A stretch of DNA of 35,603 bases from Nitrospirota bacterium (GTDB lineage Bacteria > Nitrospirota > UBA9217): assembly GCA_035516965.1 (NCBI GenBank), contig DATIZR010000072.1:1-35603 (forward strand), given 5' to 3'. Below the pieces are notes generated by a model. It was not told the origin of the DNA. It did not search any database and saw only the letters and a program-made list of their open reading frames with translations. Positions within the stretch are counted from its first letter, which is position 1, and every line of letters begins with the position of its first letter. This document shows, in pieces, positions 30,182 to 35,603 of this stretch. The translations under genes were made by a program, and so were the position numbers.

Positions 30182-30913
30182 ATGCGAAGCGTGGTCGGGG
30201 GCAGCAGGGCGGGGATGCGCCAGGGTCTGATGCTCGCTGTTCTCCTGCTGGCAGCGGCATGCGCGGAAAAGCAGTTTCCGGCGGCATCCTCTTCTGTATC
30301 CCCGTCTGTTCCCCCAGCAGCGCCGGCTGCTGAGGCCCGGTCCGCTCAAACACGGACGGCTTCAGCGCAGACTGTGACTTACCAGGAAACGGGGATAGCC
30401 TCCTGGTACGGCAGGGAATTTCAGGGCAGGAAGACGGCCAGCGGCGAAATTTTCGACATGAATGCCCTCTCGGCAGCTCACCGCACCCTGCCGCTCGGCA
30501 CGGTCATCCGCGTCACCAATCTCGAAAACCTCAAGAGCATCAAACTCACGGTGAACGACCGAGGACCTTTTAGCGGCAACAGGGTCCTGGACCTCTCCTA
30601 CGGAGCTGCCCGCGAGCTCGGCTTTATCGCACAAGGCACGGCACGGGTCAGGATCGAGGCGCTGGAGCAGCCGAACGGGAACGCGACCTATACGGTTCAG
30701 GCAGCGGTCTTTACCGAAGCGGAGAGCGCCCAGCTGCTGAAGGACCGGCTTTCCCGGAAGTACGAGGTCATCACGATCACTCCTTTTGAGACGAACCTCG
30801 GGAGGCTCTACCGGGTCCGGGTCGGTTCGTACGGAACCCTGGAGAAGGCTGAACTGGTCGCAGGCAAGCTGAAACTGGAAGGGCTCGAGCCCTATGTTGT
30901 GCGGAAGGACTGA
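30182..30913 (+). CDS. rlpA: RlpA septal-ring lipoprotein with SPOR domain
   Basis: A 243-residue protein. The signal peptide ends in lipobox LLLAAAC (Cys27), then a Ser/Pro/Ala-rich linker (30-65). Residues 70-155 form the double-psi beta-barrel: GIASWYGREFQGRKTASGE, then AAHRTLPLGTVIRVTN and VNDRGPF with the catalytic Asp. Residues 165-243 form a SPOR domain (YTVQAAVFTEAESAQLL, RVRVGSYG) that binds denuded peptidoglycan at division sites. RlpA proteins act as lytic transglycosylases on such glycan in Pseudomonas. The start codon is uncertain, with ATGs at 30182 and 30215, neither with a strong Shine-Dalgarno site. Confidence 0.92.
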   Translation: MRSVVGGSRAGMRQGLMLAVLLLAAACAEKQFPAASSSVSPSVPPAAPAAEARSAQTRTASAQTVTYQETGIASWYGREFQGRKTASGEIFDMNALSAAHRTLPLGTVIRVTNLENLKSIKLTVNDRGPFSGNRVLDLSYGAARELGFIAQGTARVRIEALEQPNGNATYTVQAAVFTEAESAQLLKDRLSRKYEVITITPFETNLGRLYRVRVGSYGTLEKAELVAGKLKLEGLEPYVVRKD

Positions 30914-30974
30914 GCAGCGGAGCGAAATGAGAGAAGGAACAGGGCAAATTCGATGCATCGTGCAGGTGTGAATC

Positions 30975-32471
30975 ATGAAGATCGCTGTCGTTACGAGTAC
31001 TCTTGAAAAGGTCGTGACCGAGGGGGCAGTCATCCCGGTCTTCGAAGATGAGAAACTCTCCGGCGTCGTCGAACGGATGGACCGGATGCTGGGCGGCGCG
31101 ATCGCCAGGCTCGTGAAAAAGGGCGACTTCAAGCCCACGGCCGGCAGTGTCCATCTCCTCTATCCGGAGGGCAAACTCGCGGCGGAGCGGCTGATGCTTG
31201 CGGGCCTCGGCAAGCGGAGCGACCTGACACTGAACAGGATCAGGCAGGCGGCGGGCAGGGCGTCGTCCGCCCTGCGCTCGGCTGGAGCCGGGGATATCGT
31301 GATCGAAGGGGACGGCTTCGGCTTTGATAACGAGGAGAGGGCCCAGGCCCTTACCGAGGGAGCCATGCTCGGCCTCTACCGGTTCCTGCAATACAAGACC
31401 GGGGAGGAGAACCGGAAAAAAGAGGTACGCACGGTCTCCCTCATGACGGAACGCGCGGATTCCGTCAAAGCAATGCAGCGGGGCGCGAAGGCCGGCGAGG
31501 TGATCGCCTGGTCCACGATGATGGTGCGGGACATGGTCAGTTCGCCGCCGGCGGACATGACGCCCGCGATCGTCGCGTCCCGCGCGAGGGAAATCTCCCG
31601 TGAGTACGGCCTGAAGCTGCAGATACTGGAGCGCGGGCAGATGGAGAGACTCGGTATGGGCGCACTCCTCGGCGTCGCATCGGGCAGCGTGCAGCCACCC
31701 AAGTTCATCATCATCGAGTACCGGAAGGGCGGCAGCAAGCCGTTCATCGCGCTCGTGGGCAAGACCATCACCTTCGACTCGGGTGGCATCTCGATCAAGC
31801 CCCCGGAGAACATGGACAAGATGAAGGACGATATGGCGGGCGGCGCCGCGGTGCTCGGCGCGATCCGGACCGCGGCCGCGCTCAAGCTCCCGCTCAACAT
31901 CGTCGGCCTCCTCCCGGCAACGGAGAACATGCCCAGCGGAAGCGCGTACAAGCCGGGCGACATCCTGCGCACCCTGTCGGGCCAGACGATCGAGATCATC
32001 AACACCGACGCGGAGGGCAGGCTGATCCTCTCCGATGCGCTCACGTACGCCTGCCGGTTCAAGCCCGCCGTCATCGTGGACATCGCCACGCTGACAGGCG
32101 CCTGCAGGGTCGCCCTCGGCCAGGAGGCTACGGGCATGCTCGGCACCGACGAGCGGTTCAAAGAGATGGTCCGCGCGGCCGGCGAGAAAACCGGTGAGCG
32201 CGTGTGGGAGATGCCGCTCTGGGAAGGCTATTATGAAAACATCAAGAGCGACATCGCTGACATGAAGAACGCCGGCGGCCGGGACGGCGGCGTGATCACC
32301 GCTGCGGCACTCCTCTCGAAGTTCGTGGAGAAGTATCCCTGGGTGCACCTCGACATCGCGGCCACGGCCTGGACCGACAAGGACCGGCCCTACACCCCGA
32401 AAGGCGCCACGGGCATCGGCATGCGGCTTCTGACGCAGTTCCTGCGTGATTACGCGGCGGATGGCCGGTAA
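30975..32471 (+). CDS. pepA: Leucyl aminopeptidase (M17)
   Basis: A 498-residue cytoplasmic aminopeptidase. The N-terminal domain (1-170) precedes the catalytic domain (about 185-495). The two-metal site is visible: Lys263 and Asp268 in VGKTITFDSGG, Asp286 in MKDDMAGG, and Asp345 and Glu347 with Arg349 in NTDAEGRL, the M17 signature. It removes N-terminal residues from peptides; in some bacteria PepA also binds DNA in site-specific recombination. AGGTG lies just before the ATG. Probably follows rlpA in one transcript (61 bp gap). Confidence 0.96.
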   Translation: MKIAVVTSTLEKVVTEGAVIPVFEDEKLSGVVERMDRMLGGAIARLVKKGDFKPTAGSVHLLYPEGKLAAERLMLAGLGKRSDLTLNRIRQAAGRASSALRSAGAGDIVIEGDGFGFDNEERAQALTEGAMLGLYRFLQYKTGEENRKKEVRTVSLMTERADSVKAMQRGAKAGEVIAWSTMMVRDMVSSPPADMTPAIVASRAREISREYGLKLQILERGQMERLGMGALLGVASGSVQPPKFIIIEYRKGGSKPFIALVGKTITFDSGGISIKPPENMDKMKDDMAGGAAVLGAIRTAAALKLPLNIVGLLPATENMPSGSAYKPGDILRTLSGQTIEIINTDAEGRLILSDALTYACRFKPAVIVDIATLTGACRVALGQEATGMLGTDERFKEMVRAAGEKTGERVWEMPLWEGYYENIKSDIADMKNAGGRDGGVITAAALLSKFVEKYPWVHLDIAATAWTDKDRPYTPKGATGIGMRLLTQFLRDYAADGR

Positions 32472-32569
32472 GGTTCCGTCGAGGCTTGTATCCCCGCTGA
32501 TCGCTTCCCATCAGGATGCGGGTTCCCGTTCTTCAGCAGGTATCCTTCCGAACTGCAGGAACAAAAGCC

Positions 32570-32598
32570 TTGACTCTTGTTCGTGCTGCTTCTACAAT
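32570..32598 (+). promoter_or_regulatory. Sigma70 promoter of the kinase-fold gene
   Basis: TTGACT, a 17-bp spacer and TACAAT; the expected transcription start is about 22 nt before the ATG at 32628. Both hexamers match the consensus at 5 of 6 positions. Confidence 0.7.
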
Positions 32599-32627
32599 GT
32601 GGCAACTTTTGCAGGACAGGTTGCCCC

Positions 32628-33251
32628 ATGATCCCCGAGCTGTCATATGCCGAAGCGTTCTCGAACCTTGAGCGGATGCTCGTAAAGGGAAGGGCGCTGA
32701 AGGCCGACATATTCATCACGCAGGTCCGCGGCAGGCGTTTTGTGGTGAAGGATTTCAGCGGCAAGGGCTTCCTCGAGCGGAACCTGGTGGGCCGCGTCGT
32801 GACCGCGCGTGAGCTGCGGGCTTACCGGTCGCTGGCAGGCGTCGAGGGGATCCCGGGTCAGTACAAGCGGCTCGGCCCCTTTTCGATCGCGATCGAATAT
32901 CTCGAAGGGCGCGACCTGGGCAGCATCAACCGCGGCGAGATCGGTCCCGGAGAGATCCGGCAGTTCGAAGCGGTCATCGAGGCGCTACATGCACGCGGAT
33001 GGGTCCACCTCGATTTGCAAAAGAGGTCGAACATCCTTCTGGTGGACGGAAAGGTCGCTGTCGTGGACCTCGCTTCGGCGCTGCATCCGGGCGGCGTTCC
33101 TCTCGTCGGACGCTTGCTTACGGCGCTCCTGGGCCTTGCGGACCGGATGTCGCTCATCAAAATGAAGAGCATCTACGCGCCGGATCTCATCACCGGCCGG
33201 GAACAAAAATGGCTCAGGCTGCGGAACCTGACGATGCCGCGGAAGTGGTAA
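32628..33251 (+). CDS. Small kinase-fold protein (RIO/LPS-kinase-like)
   Basis: A 207-residue protein. The core motifs of the protein-kinase-like fold are present: VVKDFS for the ATP-binding lysine, IEYLEGRDL for the hinge, VHLDLQKRSNILL for the catalytic loop (the Asp and Asn) and VAVVDLAS for the metal-binding Asp. The short form and motif choice recall RIO1/lipopolysaccharide-kinase (InaA/WaaP) relatives, which phosphorylate heptose or proteins. The substrate is unknown. AGGACAGG lies upstream of this ATG; an earlier in-frame start lacks support and would overlap the -10 box. Followed after 31 bp by the methyltransferase gene, likely co-transcribed. Confidence 0.75.
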   Translation: MIPELSYAEAFSNLERMLVKGRALKADIFITQVRGRRFVVKDFSGKGFLERNLVGRVVTARELRAYRSLAGVEGIPGQYKRLGPFSIAIEYLEGRDLGSINRGEIGPGEIRQFEAVIEALHARGWVHLDLQKRSNILLVDGKVAVVDLASALHPGGVPLVGRLLTALLGLADRMSLIKMKSIYAPDLITGREQKWLRLRNLTMPRKW

Positions 33252-33282
33252 ACAAAGAAGCGTTTGACGGAAGGAGACCCTC

Positions 33283-33852
33283 ATGGCCGTAAAAGGCACC
33301 CTGCAGTATAAGCTCACGAAGATAACGACGAAGACCGTGCTGGCGGCCGTGGTGGCCGCGGTCCTGTTCTATCTCGCGAAGGACAAGCAGCTCGCTCCTG
33401 CCTGGTTCATTCCCGGCGCCGTGGTCACTTTCCTCGGCGAGGGGCTGCGGTTGTGGGCGGCGGGCCATCTGAGGAAGAACAAGCAGCTGACGACGACCGG
33501 GCCGTACTCCTATGTCAAGAACCCGCTCTACATCGGGACACTGCTCATCACGATCGGGTACAGCGCCATGGCACAGAACATCTATATCCTGATCGGCGGG
33601 TTCGTCTGGTTCTTCATTTACTACGCACCGTACAAGAAGAAGCAGGAGAACGAGAAACTGGTGGGCAGCTTCGGCGAGGCCTGGACCGTGTATGATAAGG
33701 CCGTTCCCGATTATCTTCCCCGCGTGAGCCCCTACCCCGCCAGGGGAGCGAACCGCTGGAGCTTCGACGTGGTCAGGGAGAACTCGGAGCACGAGACCGC
33801 CATCGGTGTGTTCATCGGGTTCGCCGTCCTTCTCTATCTGCTGATGAAGTAA
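33283..33852 (+). CDS. Isoprenylcysteine carboxyl methyltransferase-like membrane protein
   Basis: A 189-residue integral membrane protein with four or five helices (about 17-32, 40-60, 85-115 and 168-187). The signature of the ICMT/PEMT-type methyltransferases is clear: LRKNKQLTTTGPYSYVKNPLYIGTLL, with the downstream YYAPYKKKQENEKLVGSFGEAW carrying the E-x-x-L element. It should transfer a methyl group from S-adenosylmethionine; bacterial members have unknown acceptors. AAGGAG lies 7 nt before the ATG. A terminator 43 bp after the stop closes the two-gene unit with the kinase-fold gene. Confidence 0.85.
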   Translation: MAVKGTLQYKLTKITTKTVLAAVVAAVLFYLAKDKQLAPAWFIPGAVVTFLGEGLRLWAAGHLRKNKQLTTTGPYSYVKNPLYIGTLLITIGYSAMAQNIYILIGGFVWFFIYYAPYKKKQENEKLVGSFGEAWTVYDKAVPDYLPRVSPYPARGANRWSFDVVRENSEHETAIGVFIGFAVLLYLLMK

Positions 33853-33894
33853 ATCCCCGACTCGACCGATCTGGATTCACCTCGTGCCGGATTG

Positions 33895-33917
33895 CCGGGG
33901 AACACGTCCCCGGTTTT
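33895..33917 (+). terminator. Rho-independent terminator after the methyltransferase gene
   Basis: CCGGGGA, a 5-nt loop, TCCCCGG and then TTTT: a perfect 7-bp GC-rich stem with a short T-tract. Confidence 0.8.
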
Positions 33918-33963
33918 CTCATTCCTGCGACGCGGCCTTCATATTTTCGAACCACCCTCCGCA

Positions 33964-33992
33964 TTGACAGGTCTCCATCCTTTTGCTACTGT
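33964..33992 (+). promoter_or_regulatory. Leaderless-type promoter of dihydrofolate reductase
   Basis: Perfect TTGACA, 17-bp spacer, TACTGT, then ACCATC and the ATG at 33999. The start codon is 6 nt after the -10, where transcription itself should begin; no Shine-Dalgarno site can fit. Confidence 0.7.
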
Positions 33993-33998
33993 ACCATC

Positions 33999-34472
33999 AT
34001 GATCACATCCCTCATCGCTATCATGGCCGAGAACCGCGTGATCGGGAACAGGAGCGCCATTCCCTGGCACATCCCGTCGGACCAGAAACGGTTCCGGCAG
34101 ATAACCATGGGGCATCCCGTCATCTTCGGCCGGGTGACCTTCGAGATCATCGGGCGCCCGCTGCCGGGAAGAAGGAACATCGTGCTGACCAGGCAGGCGC
34201 GATACAACTTCCCGGGCGTGTCCGTCGCCCACAGCCTCGAGGAGGCGTTCGTGTCCTGCAGGGGGGAGGAGGAGGTCTTCGTGTGCGGCGGCGGGACGGT
34301 CTTTCGCGAGACGATCGCCTTTGCGGACCGCATCTATCTCTCGATCATCCACCGTCCTTATGAGGGGGATACGTTCTTTCCTGTTGTGCCTGATTATTTC
34401 CGGGAGGTTGCCAGGGAGGAGATACAGGAGGCGCTCCCGTACTGCGTTGTCCAATATGACCGGACGCGCTGA
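33999..34472 (+). CDS. folA: Dihydrofolate reductase
   Basis: A 157-residue enzyme that reduces dihydrofolate to tetrahydrofolate with NADPH. It has the N-terminal SLIAIMAENRVIGNRSAIPW, the catalytic Asp28 in IPSDQKRFR, the GRVTFEIIGRPLPGRRNIVL nucleotide-binding region and CGGGTVFRETI. The length is normal. No thymidylate synthase gene adjoins it in the window. The usual MGRxT(W/Y) is changed to FGRVTF, a mild variation. Expected to be transcribed from the promoter directly abutting the start, without a leader. Confidence 0.95.
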   Translation: MITSLIAIMAENRVIGNRSAIPWHIPSDQKRFRQITMGHPVIFGRVTFEIIGRPLPGRRNIVLTRQARYNFPGVSVAHSLEEAFVSCRGEEEVFVCGGGTVFRETIAFADRIYLSIIHRPYEGDTFFPVVPDYFREVAREEIQEALPYCVVQYDRTR

Positions 34473-34500
34473 GGCGGGAGCGCAGGAGAAGGGAACGGCA

Positions 34501-35205
34501 TCAGTGTGCTGCGGACTTCGGTTCCTGGAATTTCCTGAATTCAGGGCGCGTGAACATTCCTTCGAAGCGGGCGTCCGAAGCGAGCGCTTTCAGGTCCTGA
34601 TCGAACTTTCCGCTGTTCATGGCCGTCTCCAGCCGCTCGCTCGCGTACTCATAATTTCCCAGCAGATAGTTGGCCTGGAAGAGCATCCAGTCCACGTGGA
34701 TTGAATTCGCCATCGCCACCTTCTTCGACTCCCTCAGATACGTATCGGCCAGCTGATAGTTCTTCCGGTTGAGCTCCGATTCTCCCAGAATAACATAGGG
34801 GACCGAATCGCGCGGTTTCGTCGCGATGTACTGCCTCAGGAATTCGAGCGCGTTATCCCCGTCCTTCTGGACGTGGATGAAATACAGCCCCATGTACGCC
34901 TGCGTGGCGCCGAACTCGAGCGCCTTCCTGCAGAAGGCCTCTTCCTGCTCGGGAGTGTTGCTCTCGACGGCCGCAAGCTGAAGATAGGCATGGCCGATAG
35001 AATGGCGGGCTTCTTCAGAATACTGTTTTGTACTGTCTATCCTGTTCACGATCTTCTCGAATTGGCCTGCCTGAGTAAGTTTTTCAAAATCTTTGCAGAC
35101 GCCGTCCTGCTCCTTGCACCTGGAGGGTTCCGAGGCAGAACCCGCAATGGCTGCGCTTATGCTCGCAAGGATCGTGATGAAACCAATGAACACAAACTTC
35201 CTCAT
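34501..35205 (-). CDS. Secreted TPR-repeat protein
   Basis: A 234-residue protein. A signal peptide (MRKFVFIGFITILASISAAI, cleavage near AGSA) precedes a short cysteine pair region (RCKEQDGVCKDF) and four or five TPR-like helix pairs (ARHSIGHAYLQLAAV, NALEFLRQYIATKPRDSVPY, LADTYLRES, NYLLGNYEYASERLETAM). Probably a periplasmic scaffold; partners unknown. The ATG with GGAGG 6 nt upstream was chosen over an in-frame start 54 codons earlier that would pass through the spacer. Convergent with folA; the two stop codons are 28 bp apart. Confidence 0.82.
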   Translation of the reverse strand: MRKFVFIGFITILASISAAIAGSASEPSRCKEQDGVCKDFEKLTQAGQFEKIVNRIDSTKQYSEEARHSIGHAYLQLAAVESNTPEQEEAFCRKALEFGATQAYMGLYFIHVQKDGDNALEFLRQYIATKPRDSVPYVILGESELNRKNYQLADTYLRESKKVAMANSIHVDWMLFQANYLLGNYEYASERLETAMNSGKFDQDLKALASDARFEGMFTRPEFRKFQEPKSAAH

Positions 35206-35309
35206 GTCGTTCCTCCGGATCACGTAATCATGGCCCTCGGGACCGGGGGCCGAAGAACACTGTATCATATTTTGGATTCCAACGGGGGGGAAAAGTGATC
35301 GCGCAAAAA

Positions 35310-35337
35310 AAAGGGCGGAGCCTAAGCTCCGCCCTTT
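35310..35337 (-). terminator. Rho-independent terminator of the gene at the right edge
   Basis: On the minus strand AAAGGGCGGAGC, a 4-nt loop, GCTCCGCCCTTT and a further run of T (positions 35309-35305). A perfect 12-bp stem 16 bp after the stop codon of the partial gene. Confidence 0.9.
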
Positions 35338-35353
35338 GGAGAGATCGTGAAAA

Positions 35354-35603
35354 TTACTGCACGACACCGCCGATCACGGCCGGTGCGCCCGGGGCCGCCG
35401 GTTCGGCAGTCGTCGGGTCGGTGAACATGGTCATGTCGGGCAACGTGTAGCCGCCGAAGCCCGTCAGAGCAAGTGTATCGCAAGCGTTCGGATCCGCATC
35501 CTGCAGCATTCGCTGCTCGATCTCGAGCGGCTTCACATAATACGTGTTGGAGTCGGAGTCGGTCACCTCCGTGAGAGAGCCGTCGGCCTGCAGGGCCGGG
35601 ATG
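35354..35603 (-). CDS. Unknown protein, C-terminal 82 residues (5' end outside window)
   Basis: The frame is open to the window edge (IPALQADGSLTEVTDSDSNT) and there is no good internal start, so it is the end of a longer protein. Visible sequence is acidic and rich in Pro, Ala, Gly and Thr, with NACDTLALTGFGGYTLPD and a repetitive end TTAEPAAPGAPAVIGGVV. It resembles the tail of an exported or surface protein, but no family can be assigned. A strong terminator follows. Confidence 0.7.
   Translation of the reverse strand, partial: IPALQADGSLTEVTDSDSNTYYVKPLEIEQRMLQDADPNACDTLALTGFGGYTLPDMTMFTDPTTAEPAAPGAPAVIGGVVQ

Noticed and set aside
30777-32348. Minus-strand frame of 523 codons antisense to rlpA and pepA
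   Set aside because: It crosses two well-identified plus-strand genes; shadow frame.

Overview
The window is 35.6 kb of mostly GC-rich, gene-dense bacterial chromosome. Long antisense open frames shadow the real genes, as expected at high GC. Shine-Dalgarno sites, sigma70-type promoters, Tat and lipoprotein signals, a two-component pair, PilZ proteins and several families of short dispersed palindromic repeats point to a Gram-negative environmental bacterium. A Nitrospirota or Desulfobacterota (former deltaproteobacterial) host fits the gene mix and repeat style, but this is inference; there is no rRNA or other marker gene to fix it. I see no tRNA, rRNA, CRISPR array, intact insertion sequence or intact prophage.

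Left edge (1-1.3 kb): visibly AT-rich relics, namely the C-terminal part of an AIPR-type abortive-infection protein running in from outside and a DUF2971 N-terminus cut short at a 234-bp element with inverted ends. This looks like the decayed edge of a defence or mobile island. From 1.3 to 8.2 kb on the minus strand is a carbohydrate and stress block: a GH13 branching-enzyme-like protein, a 49-residue membrane peptide, a coiled-coil protein with a broken duplicate beside it, a membrane-anchored sulfite-oxidase-family molybdoenzyme and a GH15 glucoamylase-like enzyme. From 8.4 to 11.6 kb an OmpR-type regulator and its kinase diverge from a secreted protein made of three 46-residue repeats; four TGTGACG boxes lie between them.

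From 12 to 18 kb are a large M1-M28-PDZ fused peptidase with an excellent promoter, a VOC-fold protein, Cu/Zn superoxide dismutase and a conserved hypothetical. The VOC gene and sodC converge on a repeat-rich spacer with a 13-bp terminator hairpin. From 18 to 24.6 kb is a signalling block: a six-PAS hybrid kinase, a TolB-like lipoprotein, a receiver-PilZ protein, a decayed solute-binding-protein start and a stand-alone PilZ protein.

From 24.7 to 35.6 kb are mixed housekeeping and envelope genes: a two-helix membrane protein, a LigB/DODA-type dioxygenase, a fused MFS/spermidine-synthase-like protein, DUF554, a small periplasmic protein, an endonuclease-V-like repair protein, a lysine-rich peptide, RlpA, PepA, a small kinase-fold protein, an isoprenylcysteine-methyltransferase-like protein, dihydrofolate reductase, a TPR protein and a partial unknown gene. 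Several of these genes have a -10 box 6-11 nt before the ATG and no Shine-Dalgarno site, suggesting leaderless transcripts.

No clearly new multi-gene system is visible. The most distinctive items are the palindromic element nested inside two other repeat families, the leaderless-type promoters, the TGTGACG boxes beside the repeat protein, the M1-M28-PDZ fusion and the cysteine-bearing receiver-PilZ protein.
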